Origin: Corallococcus sp. CAG:1435
GTDB taxonomy: Bacteria; Bacillota; Clostridia; Christensenellales; CAG-314
Assembly (NCBI GenBank): GCA_000433775.1
Contig: HF998477.1
Location: 1-13,411, forward strand
Length of the DNA stretch: 13,411 bases
Direction: 5' to 3'
The notes under the pieces were generated by a model. That model was not told the origin of the DNA, made no database searches, and was given only the letters and a program-made list of their open reading frames with translations. Shown here piece after piece: positions 6,925 through 12,819 of the stretch (position 1 is the first letter of the stretch; every line of letters begins with the position of its first letter). Made by a program: the position numbers and the translations under genes.

Positions 6925-6949
6925 GCCTGTTCTATCTGTTTCAACAGGC
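6925..6949 (-). terminator. Possible second hairpin terminator after ribU
   Basis: A 7-bp stem GCCTGTT (6925-6931) / AACAGGC (6943-6949) is followed on the minus strand by TTTGTTCTTT. It lies 30 bases beyond the main ribU terminator and could be a backup. The interrupted T tract keeps confidence low. Confidence 0.35.
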
Positions 6950-6978
6950 ATTTGAAAATTTTTCACCGCACAAAGCAC

Positions 6979-7008
6979 AAAAAAACTGCCCGATTAGCGG
7001 GCAGTTTT
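6979..7008 (-). terminator. Rho-independent terminator of ribU
   Basis: An 11-bp stem AAAACTGCCCG (6982-6992) / CGGGCAGTTTT (6998-7008) with a 5-base loop, followed on the minus strand by a run of seven T. It lies 9 bases beyond the ribU stop codon. Confidence 0.93.
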
Positions 7009-7017
7009 CAAGCAAGG

Positions 7018-7734
7018 TCAGGCAACCTCTTCATTTGGAGTTTTCTTTTTACGTTTAATTTCCCAATGCAACGCCTTGGAAAGCGGTTTGTACACGAAGT
7101 AGGTGATGACTGCACAAACGGCACAACGCAAAAGATTGAAGGGCAGTACAGCCAAAGGCAGATAGTAATTGTAGAAAGTTTCAGCGGTTACTTCGGGATA
7201 CAGCGAATTTACCATGCCGATTATTGCTTCCATACCGTAGGCTTTGGCGTAGAAAGGAATTAGTATGAGCCAGTTGGAAAGCAAACTTGCGACAATAGCG
7301 CTTGCGGTACCGAGAACCATTCCCCAAATTGCACCTTTGCGGTTTTTGTTGTACTTGTAAAACAGCGAAGCGGGAAGCACAAATGCAATGCCCACGATAA
7401 TGTCGGCAAGTTCACCAACGCAGGCAGTACCCGACATTCCGAACAGCATTTTCAGACAGCACTTAACTACAATAATTATGCAACCCGCAACGGGACCGAG
7501 TGCAAAACCACCTAGCAATGCCGGCATGTCGGATATCTGAATGTCCAAAAACGACGGGAAAATGAAGGGAAGCGGAAACTTTACAAAAGCGTAAAGTATG
7601 AAGGAAATGGCGGTCAGAATGCTTATAACAGCCATGTTTCCCGCAGTAAAAAACTTCATTTTCGTTGTTTTCACGGGGGTGTCAACCGATGTAACGTTGT
7701 TTGTTACAGAGGTTTCTTGGGTTACGTTTTTCAT
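7018..7734 (-). CDS. ribU: Riboflavin ECF transporter S component
   Basis: A 238-residue integral membrane protein, the riboflavin-binding S component that works with a shared ECF energizing module (EcfA, EcfA', EcfT, encoded elsewhere). After a polar N-terminus (1-28) there are about six hydrophobic segments. Family signatures are FPSFLDIQISDMPALLGGF (59-77), GPVAG (80-84), GELADIIVGIAFVLPA (107-122), SNWLILIPFYA (153-163) and LPFNLLR (197-203). I start at the ATG at 7734, preceded by GGAG. The frame back to 7917 merely translates the riboswitch. An FMN riboswitch directly upstream supports riboflavin as cargo. A lysine-rich tail follows the last membrane segment. Confidence 0.93.
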   Translation of the reverse strand: MKNVTQETSVTNNVTSVDTPVKTTKMKFFTAGNMAVISILTAISFILYAFVKFPLPFIFPSFLDIQISDMPALLGGFALGPVAGCIIIVVKCCLKMLFGMSGTACVGELADIIVGIAFVLPASLFYKYNKNRKGAIWGMVLGTASAIVASLLSNWLILIPFYAKAYGMEAIIGMVNSLYPEVTAETFYNYYLPLAVLPFNLLRCAVCAVITYFVYKPLSKALHWEIKRKKKTPNEEVA

Positions 7735-7755
7735 TTCTTCTCCTTCTCTTTGAAA

Positions 7756-7783
7756 CGAAAAACCCTTGGAAAAATTCCAAGGG
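7756..7783 (-). terminator. Expression-platform terminator of the FMN riboswitch
   Basis: On the minus strand CCCTTGGAA (7783-7775) pairs with TTCCAAGGG (7771-7763) over a 3-base loop and is followed by TTTTTCGTTTC. It lies between the aptamer and the ribU ribosome site, the usual layout for premature termination when FMN is bound. A competing pairing of CGCCCT with the aptamer's 5' GGGGCG is possible as antiterminator (inference). Confidence 0.85.
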
Positions 7784-7814
7784 CGCACCAATATCACCAA
7801 GATAATGATAACAA

Positions 7815-7928
7815 TTCTTTTCTCATCCGGACTATACCGTCGGCTCGGGAATTTCACCACGATCGGCGCAACAAAGTTGCGTTCATAGGCTTTACTATCG
7901 GTGTGGAATTTCACCACGCCCCAAAGAA
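7815..7928 (-). ncRNA. FMN riboswitch (RFN element)
   Basis: On the minus strand the leader reads through all RFN landmarks in order: the P1 5' strand TTCTTT then GGGGCG, GTGGTGAAATTCC, ACACCGATAGT, AAAGCC, a variable hairpin CGCAAC-TTT-GTTGCG, a second GTGGTGAAATTCC, GAGCCGACGGTATAGTC, CGGATG, and the closing AAAGAA of P1. This is the conserved FMN aptamer that senses flavin mononucleotide. It sits between a consensus promoter and a terminator hairpin upstream of ribU, so high FMN should switch riboflavin uptake off. One of the window's four GATC sites (7861-7864) lies in it. Confidence 0.97.
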
Positions 7929-7958
7929 TAAATTATATTTTTGTCTTTCGACACTGTC

Positions 7959-7987
7959 ATTATACTATCGTGCCGCAACACTGTCAA
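7959..7987 (-). promoter_or_regulatory. Consensus sigma-A promoter of the ribU riboswitch unit
   Basis: TTGACA (7987-7982), a 17-bp spacer and TATAAT (7964-7959) match consensus fully. The 9-base word TGACAGTGT occurs twice, at 7986-7978 overlapping the -35 box and at 7959-7951 just after the -10 box, 27 bp apart. It may be an operator or chance. Confidence 0.92.
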
Positions 7988-8132
7988 CGGTTTTAACGTC
8001 CTTTTATTACAAAATTTGCACTTGCTAATGCTCGGCAAATTTCGTAGCACAAAAATATTAAACGCCACAAGTTTAATGCGTTTGCAAAAAACTTTTAAGT
8101 AAATCAAATAATATGCTGTCTATACGACACTT

Positions 8133-8174
8133 TTCACGTAATAATGCCTGCGCATCTTCATGTAACAATGCCTG
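8133..8174. repeat. Direct repeat pair, 24-bp period
   Basis: Two copies of TTCAYGTAAYAATGCCTG, at 8133-8150 and 8157-8174, differ at two of 18 positions. They are separated by 6 bases. The form resembles iterons or a binding-site array, but there are only two copies and no replication gene is nearby. Confidence 0.75.
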
Positions 8175-8182
8175 GAATATCA

Positions 8183-8219
8183 CACAACACATGTTTTAAG
8201 TGTTGTGCCTTCACAACAC
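8183..8219. repeat. CACAACAC / GTGTTGTG / CACAACAC switch-like element
   Basis: CACAACAC (8183-8190), its complement GTGTTGTG (8200-8207) and CACAACAC again (8212-8219). The middle arm can pair with either flank, giving an 8-bp hairpin with a 9-base loop or an 8-bp hairpin with a 4-base loop. The two structures are mutually exclusive. Confidence 0.7.
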
Positions 8220-8333
8220 CCTACTTGCAAATTCAACAATTTTTTCCACCGACAAACAGTTACCTTCACAAAGCAAAATTTTGAAACTTTGCGGGCAAAT
8301 TCTTGCAAGCAAAATTCGGCTACCACCAATGCG

Positions 8334-8372
8334 TTATTCAGCAAAATGCCAATGTGCATTATTCAGCAAAAT
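8334..8372. repeat. Direct repeat pair, 25-bp period
   Basis: TTATTCAGCAAAAT occurs at 8334-8347 and 8359-8372, identical over 14 bases. The word AATGCC that follows the first copy also appears in the repeat pair at 8133-8174. Confidence 0.7.
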
Positions 8373-8413
8373 CGCATTTTAAAAAAAGGCAGTTCCGTTG
8401 ACTTGCAGTCATT

Positions 8414-8450
8414 AAAAAAGACACCGCTCATTCGGTGCGGTGTCTTTTTT
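8414..8450. terminator. Terminator of deoC
   Basis: Stem GACACCGC (8420-8427) / GCGGTGTC (8437-8444) is flanked by six A before and six T after, so it works on either strand. On the minus strand it lies 9 bases after the deoC stop. Confidence 0.9.
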
Positions 8451-8459
8451 AAGTTGTAG

Positions 8460-9107
8460 TTACTTGCAGATTTCCACGCCGCAACTTGCGCCTATGCGTG
8501 AAGCACCTGCTTCCACCATTGCCACAGCCTCGTCGTAGTTGTGAATTCCTCCGCTTGCCTTTACTTTCAATCCGTAAGGGGCAACAGTTTCAGCCATGAC
8601 GGACACTGCGTGCGTTGTTGCTCCGCTCTTTCCGAAGCCCGTACTTGTCTTGACAAAGTCGGCACCTGCCAAAGCGCATGCTTTGCAAGCGGCAACAATC
8701 TGGTCGTCGCTGAGATTGCATGTTTCCAAAATGACTTTCAGTGTCAGTTCGCCGCAAGCCTTTTTGACGGCGGCAATTTCACGCTGAACTTTGCTCCATG
8801 CTCTGCTTTTTGCCAACGACTGATTCATTACGACGTCGATTTCCGTTGCGCCGAGTTTGATTGCATTCTTTGTTTCGTCAACTTTTGTTTTGGTGGTATT
8901 TTCTCCCAAAGGGAAGCCTATTACCGTGCAAACCTTAACAGAAGTGCCTTCCAGAAGTTTCGCTGCCAATTTGACGTGACAGGGATTTACGCAAACGGAA
9001 GCAAATCCGTACTGAACTGCCTCTTCACAAAGTTTAGTTATCTGTCTTTTGGTGGCAGGTTTAAGCAATGTGTGGTCAATCATTCCGGCGAGTACTTTTT
9101 TATCCAT
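8460..9107 (-). CDS. deoC: Deoxyribose-phosphate aldolase
   Basis: A 215-residue class I aldolase that cleaves 2-deoxyribose 5-phosphate to glyceraldehyde 3-phosphate and acetaldehyde, the last step of deoxynucleoside breakdown. DHTLLKP is at 11-17, EIDVVMN with Asp91 at 89-95, the Schiff-base lysine Lys153 in FVKTSTGFG (151-159), and Lys183 in KASGGI (183-188). I start at the ATG at 9107, which follows GGAGGA at a good spacing. An ATG 12 bases upstream overlaps that site. It has its own promoter and terminator. No other deo gene is adjacent; the small membrane protein gene ends 73 bases upstream. Confidence 0.96.
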   Translation of the reverse strand: MDKKVLAGMIDHTLLKPATKRQITKLCEEAVQYGFASVCVNPCHVKLAAKLLEGTSVKVCTVIGFPLGENTTKTKVDETKNAIKLGATEIDVVMNQSLAKSRAWSKVQREIAAVKKACGELTLKVILETCNLSDDQIVAACKACALAGADFVKTSTGFGKSGATTHAVSVMAETVAPYGLKVKASGGIHNYDEAVAMVEAGASRIGASCGVEICK

Positions 9108-9119
9108 AAATTCCTCCAT

Positions 9120-9143
9120 AAGTGCAAGTATTTTTTAGCACTT
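9120..9143 (-). promoter_or_regulatory. Dyad in the deoC leader
   Basis: AAGTGC (9143-9138) and GCACTT (9125-9120) form an inverted repeat with a 12-base centre, from near the expected transcription start to just before the GGAGGA site. It could be an operator or a weak leader hairpin. Confidence 0.4.
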
Positions 9144-9147
9144 TTGT

Positions 9148-9176
9148 ATTATACCACAAATTAACACACAATACAA
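9148..9176 (-). promoter_or_regulatory. Promoter of deoC
   Basis: TTGTAT (9176-9171), a 17-bp spacer and TATAAT (9153-9148), with TGG before the -10 making an extended -10 element. It lies right after the stop codon of the upstream small gene. Confidence 0.82.
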
Positions 9177-9180
9177 CAGT

Positions 9181-9363
9181 CTACTTGCGAAAATTACTTT
9201 TGCCCACCTGCACCGTGTAAGTATCGTCGTCCAAATCAAATTCCTCGTGTTTACTTCGGCAAAACTTCTGTTTAACGAAACGCACAAGCGTGTACGTCAG
9301 AAATCCAAAACATGCGGCAAGTCCCACACTGCAAATAATCACTATCGGCAAAACATTTCCCAT
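9181..9363 (-). CDS. Small single-pass membrane protein, unknown function
   Basis: A 60-residue protein. Residues 4-28 form one hydrophobic helix with small residues, followed by a basic stretch (VRFVKQKFCRSK) and an acidic then polar tail (EEFDLDDDTY...). By the positive-inside rule the tail should be cytoplasmic. The ATG at 9363 follows GGGAGGTGG, a strong ribosome site. A GTG nine bases upstream is part of that site. No terminator separates it from deoC, so read-through is possible. It is divergent from the secreted protein gene at 9497. I do not recognise a family. Confidence 0.65.
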   Translation of the reverse strand: MGNVLPIVIICSVGLAACFGFLTYTLVRFVKQKFCRSKHEEFDLDDDTYTVQVGKSNFRK

Positions 9364-9496
9364 AAAAACCACCTCCCGAAACAGCGTAACACCCTTTCAC
9401 TATCTAAAAAAGGCTGTGAAGCGATAAATTTCTTGTATTTTGTCAAATGCATAAATTGAAAATAAATGCAAATACTACATGCAAAGGAGGCAAACA

Positions 9497-9907
9497 ATGA
9501 AAAAAACAGTCATTTCTTTACTTTTTCTGCTGATTGTTGTGGCGACGCTGCCTTTTGTGGCACATGCATCGACAACGCAGGAAAAGGAAATAATAAACTT
9601 TGTATCGCAAAAAGACAAGGTAACTAAAGCGCAATGCGTTGTGTACGAAAACAACTGTGTAGTTGCCGTGAAAACGGAAAAATTTTCCACAAAAACGGAT
9701 TATCGCCAATTTAAGGAAAAACTTGTGCAGCAACTTACCGAAAAATACAATTTTGAAAATGTATTTGTAACACGCAGTCCCAAGGCAATGCACGCAATGG
9801 ACGACATTGCAAAAATGGATGGTACGGAACGTGAGCAATGCATTCAGAAAATGATAGAGTTTTACCTTAAGGGTAAGCCTTATCCTCCGATGATACAACC
9901 GAGATAG
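9497..9907 (+). CDS. Secreted protein resembling the YhcN/YlaJ domain
   Basis: A 136-residue protein with a clear signal peptide: MKK, a hydrophobic core (about 5-21) and a probable cleavage after AHA near residue 24-25. There is no lipobox cysteine. The mature part has a strand-rich pattern (AQCVVYENNCVVAVKTE), an amphipathic helix (YRQFKEKLVQQLTEKY), then NVFVTRSPKAMHAMDDI. The order strand, helix, VFVT-SP resembles YhcN/YlaJ sporulation proteins, which have similar V-Y-V-T-DP segments; this is a by-eye resemblance only. AAAGGAGG precedes the ATG at 9497. The gene is monocistronic, with a terminator about 45 bases on. Confidence 0.75.
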   Translation: MKKTVISLLFLLIVVATLPFVAHASTTQEKEIINFVSQKDKVTKAQCVVYENNCVVAVKTEKFSTKTDYRQFKEKLVQQLTEKYNFENVFVTRSPKAMHAMDDIAKMDGTEREQCIQKMIEFYLKGKPYPPMIQPR

Positions 9908-9954
9908 TTGTTTTAAGGCGTATTCGGTATCGACTGAAAATTTCCGACAAACAA

Positions 9955-9982
9955 AAAAACAAGGGAAATTTCCCTTGTTTTT
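9955..9982. terminator. Palindromic bidirectional terminator
   Basis: A perfect palindrome of 14-bp arms, AAAAACAAGGGAAA and its complement, meeting at 9968/9969, with A and T tracts on either side. It ends the secreted-protein gene on the plus strand. On the minus strand it could also stop pepF transcripts, since I see no closer terminator after pepF. Confidence 0.88.
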
Positions 9983-9984
9983 GG

Positions 9985-10108
9985 GTGAATTATACTTTCA
10001 AGTGCAACACTGAAAAAAGAAACGAGTAAGGACAGATGAAACTTGACAAGTGAATTATACTTTCACGTGCAACACCTGAAAAAGGTGAATTACAGTTTTC
10101 AAGGCACA
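9985..10108. repeat. Three diverged copies of a GTGAATTA...TTTCA repeat
   Basis: Copies 1 (9985-10010) and 2 (10050-10075) are 26 bases long, begin GTGAATTATACTTTCA, continue GTGCAACAC, and differ at one base. Both are followed within two bases by TGAAAAA. Copy 3 (10085-10108) is shorter and diverged, beginning GTGAATTACAGTTTTCAAG. Spacing is 65 and 35 bp. Copy 2 contains a dyad, GTGAA-N7-TTCAC, with TATAAT on the minus strand inside it. No gene lies between 9908 and 10153. Confidence 0.8.
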
Positions 10109-10153
10109 TTTCTCTTTCAACAGCAAGCCATTAAAATTTGATTTGATCAGAGA

Positions 10154-11830
10154 TTAAAGACCAAGTATTTTTTCACAGGCATCCACTACCAGTTTGAAAC
10201 TTTCCTCTTCAAAGGGTGAAAGCAAACCGCATTCCTGCAACAGTTCCGTGAAGGTTTTTGTTCCGCCGTAGTCCAAAAATTTAATGTACTTTTTGAATGT
10301 AGCGTCATAGTCCTGTTGCGAAAGCGCAAGAAATTGCAAAGCGGTAAACTGTGCAAAACAGTAGTCTATGTAGTAGAAGGGCGATTCAAAAATGTGCGAC
10401 TGTCTTTGCCAACGCCTGCCGTCCTGCAAAGCAGGTACGCCTTCGGTGGTCATGTGAGGCAAAAACTGCTTTTCAATCTTGTTGTAAAGCTCGTTGCGTT
10501 GTTGAGGCGTCATATCGGGATTGTCGTAACAAGTTTGCTGGAAATAGTCCACGATTGTTCCGTAAGGAATGAATGTAACGGCGCCGGAAATGTGGTAGAA
10601 CTTGTATTCTTCCGTTTTGTCGCCGAAAAACAGTTTCAGCCAAGGATAAGCCAAAAATTCCATAGACATGGAATGGACTTCCGCCGTTTCCATGGAAACA
10701 GAACTCAAAAACTCACTTTCGATAAAGAAAGACTTGTAAAATTCCAAGGCATGACCGAACTCGTGTGTAAGAACGTCAATGTCGCCGGCAGACCCGTTCC
10801 AGTTGGAAAGGATGAAAGGCAACTTGTACTTGGGCAATCCTTCGCAATAGCCACCGCCCCACTTGCCTTCACGTGACATAACGTCAAAGCATTCGCTTTC
10901 CACCATAGTGTCGAACAGTTTTCCCGTTTCGGGCGACATTTCGTTGTACATTTTGGACGCATTGGCGAAAATCTCGTCGGGTGTGCCTATTGGTTTGGGT
11001 TCTTCCGCAGTGAAAACATCGTTGTCGTAGATGTACTGTTTGCCGAGATTGAGGTTTTCGCCGACTTTTGCACGTATTTTACTGCACAAAGGAACAAGAT
11101 ACTTTAAAACGTTGCTACGGAACTTTGCAATGTCTTCCTTTGTGTAGCAGTTGCGCTGCATTTGTAGGTAGCCAAGGGGCGAAAAGTTTTCAAAACCTGC
11201 CTTTCTGCCCATTTGAGTACGCACCTTGACAAGTTTATCGTAGATTTCGTCAAGTTGCTGTTTGTTGTCTTCCAATGCCTGTCCGAAAGCCATGTAAGCC
11301 GCCTTGCGCAGACTTCTGTCATTGGATGTGAAATACTTGCGTATACCGCTAAGAGGCAACCGTTCGCCGTTGAAATCTATCGTTATGCTACTTATCAGTT
11401 TGGTGTAGGAAGTTGTAAGTTTGTTTTGTTCTACACGCAAATCCACAATCGCAGGGTTGTTTGCCTCCACAGCCATTTGAAGGTTTGTAAACATAACCTT
11501 GGGGAAACGCTCTTCCAGTTGCTTGCGGAATTTGCTGTTCAGGTAGCATTTGCAAATTTCCGCTTCGGCAACGGAAAATTCAGGACTTATTTCGTCAAGG
11601 TAGTCCATTTCTTCGGCGTAATATTTGTCACGGGTGTCTTGCGAAAAGCGAATGAATGCAAGGCGCATGTTTGTTTCAAACTCTTCGACAAACTGCTTGT
11701 ACTCGTCGTGAACCGCAAAAAATTCCGTTACTGTCGCAGCATTTTCAAAACGTGTTTTGAATTGACGGAATTTGCTTAACACGGCATCCTTATCGGGTCG
11801 AATGTACTTTATTTGTGATATTTTAACCAT
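10154..11830 (-). CDS. M3-family oligoendopeptidase (PepF-like)
   Basis: A 558-residue cytoplasmic zinc metallopeptidase expected to cut short peptides. The zinc motif HEFGH is at 356-360 (His356, Glu357, His360) and Glu384 in ETAEVHSMSMEF is the third ligand. HIFESPFYYIDY (479-490) carries the substrate-binding tyrosines of the M3 fold. The N-terminal half is helical and charged, typical of this fold. Length fits the roughly 560-600 residue PepF/M3 group. I start at the ATG at 11830 because GGAGGAG lies just upstream. The frame back to 11896 overlaps the upstream hydrolase. It is third in the SDR-hydrolase-pepF operon, 16 bases after the hydrolase. No signal peptide. Confidence 0.94.
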   Translation of the reverse strand: MVKISQIKYIRPDKDAVLSKFRQFKTRFENAATVTEFFAVHDEYKQFVEEFETNMRLAFIRFSQDTRDKYYAEEMDYLDEISPEFSVAEAEICKCYLNSKFRKQLEERFPKVMFTNLQMAVEANNPAIVDLRVEQNKLTTSYTKLISSITIDFNGERLPLSGIRKYFTSNDRSLRKAAYMAFGQALEDNKQQLDEIYDKLVKVRTQMGRKAGFENFSPLGYLQMQRNCYTKEDIAKFRSNVLKYLVPLCSKIRAKVGENLNLGKQYIYDNDVFTAEEPKPIGTPDEIFANASKMYNEMSPETGKLFDTMVESECFDVMSREGKWGGGYCEGLPKYKLPFILSNWNGSAGDIDVLTHEFGHALEFYKSFFIESEFLSSVSMETAEVHSMSMEFLAYPWLKLFFGDKTEEYKFYHISGAVTFIPYGTIVDYFQQTCYDNPDMTPQQRNELYNKIEKQFLPHMTTEGVPALQDGRRWQRQSHIFESPFYYIDYCFAQFTALQFLALSQQDYDATFKKYIKFLDYGGTKTFTELLQECGLLSPFEEESFKLVVDACEKILGL

Positions 11831-11846
11831 TTTGCTCCTCCAAAAT

Positions 11847-12818
11847 TTATTTTGTAGTATTTTGCGACGCCTTTGACAAAGACAAATTTGCTTCAACTTT
11901 GTCGATAAACTTGCTTACAATGTCGCAATAGCCGCTGTTATCGACATTGTAACTGCATGCGTGTCCTGCACCGTCTACAATGTGCAACTCCGAAAGGGGA
12001 TTTTTGCTGGCATTGTACATCCATTGGCTGTGATGCGGAGAAATAAACTTGTCATCCCCGCCGTGAATAAAACAGATTGGAACGTTACTTTGCCTTACGG
12101 CGTCTATCGGTTTAACCTTGTTGAAATCGTAGCCGTATCTGCGTTTTGACATAGCGTTTGCCATGTCTACTATCGGAAATGCTGGCAGGTGCGTCAGTTG
12201 TGGCGAAAGTTCACGGTAGTACTTCATAGTGTCGGAAAATCCGCAATCGGCAACGACAAAACTCAAATCGTTGCGTACGGAAAGTTCCAAAAGCACGGTC
12301 GCCGCCCCCATACTTTCACCGTGAAGACACACCACGGCGTCCTTACCGAATTTTTGTCTGACAAAGTCCAGCACTGTGGACAAATCGAATTTTTCCTTGT
12401 CGCCCAATGTCGTGTGTGTTCCTTGCGACAAACCGAAATAAGCGTGGTCGTACAAAACAAGACTGTACCCTTTGTCGTAAAACACCTTGGCGTACTTCAA
12501 AGAGTTTATTCTGTTCCATGTGTGTCCGTGGCACACGACGGCAACTTTGGCAGGCGTAGTCGGCGTGTTGTACACAATCTCTCCGCCGATTTTTCCCTGA
12601 ACACCCGTCAAAATGAAACTTTCTTTGCGCCAGACGTTGTCGTATTCGCTGAAATCCATTTTTTCTTTTTCGCCCTGCAACGTTCTCGCTTCTTGCAGAG
12701 TGTGAGCAACGGGAGTTGTTGCCGCTTTCAGAACACGCCGTGCAATTAAGTAACACAACAACAGGTACAAAACCGCAACGCCGGCAACGCAAATCAACAC
12801 TATCCAATACCAAGCCAT
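11847..12818 (-). CDS. Membrane-anchored alpha/beta hydrolase
   Basis: A 323-residue serine hydrolase. Residues about 4-26 form one hydrophobic helix followed by ARR, an N-terminal anchor that would keep a downstream domain outside unless the topology is inverted. The hydrolase domain has CHGHTWN (96-102, oxyanion hole), the nucleophile elbow GESMG with Ser169 (167-171), Asp256 (GGDDKF) and His286 (GAGHA). The layout resembles YqkD-like hydrolases of Bacillota, whose substrates are largely unknown. AGGAG precedes the ATG at 12818, one base after the SDR stop. The tail is polar. It is the middle gene of the SDR-hydrolase-pepF operon. Confidence 0.9.
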   Translation of the reverse strand: MAWYWIVLICVAGVAVLYLLLCYLIARRVLKAATTPVAHTLQEARTLQGEKEKMDFSEYDNVWRKESFILTGVQGKIGGEIVYNTPTTPAKVAVVCHGHTWNRINSLKYAKVFYDKGYSLVLYDHAYFGLSQGTHTTLGDKEKFDLSTVLDFVRQKFGKDAVVCLHGESMGAATVLLELSVRNDLSFVVADCGFSDTMKYYRELSPQLTHLPAFPIVDMANAMSKRRYGYDFNKVKPIDAVRQSNVPICFIHGGDDKFISPHHSQWMYNASKNPLSELHIVDGAGHACSYNVDNSGYCDIVSKFIDKVEANLSLSKASQNTTK

Positions 12819-12819
12819 A

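Larger units (their letters stand above)
7988..8413. other. 425-bp spacer rich in short repeats
   Basis: I find no credible gene. Plus-strand frames starting near 8200 lack ribosome sites and run over the repeats. The stretch holds two pairs of direct repeats with near-equal period (24 and 25 bp) and a triple inverted/direct element, listed separately. The rest is AT-rich sequence without clear signals. Confidence 0.6.

Noticed and set aside
7735..7917. N-terminal extension of ribU
   Set aside because: It translates the FMN riboswitch and terminator; the ATG at 7734 has a GGAG site.
8133..8372. CRISPR array
   Set aside because: There are only two copies of each unit, spacers are 6-11 bases, and no cas genes are present.
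8200..8459. Plus-strand frames of 60 and 84 codons
   Set aside because: They cross the repeats and the deoC terminator, and have no ribosome site or promoter.
8541..9164. 207-residue plus-strand open frame opposite deoC
   Set aside because: It is the antisense of a clear deoC gene, has no ribosome site and no recognisable domains.
10316..10876. 186-codon plus-strand frame
   Set aside because: It is antisense to the pepF catalytic region, with no start signals.
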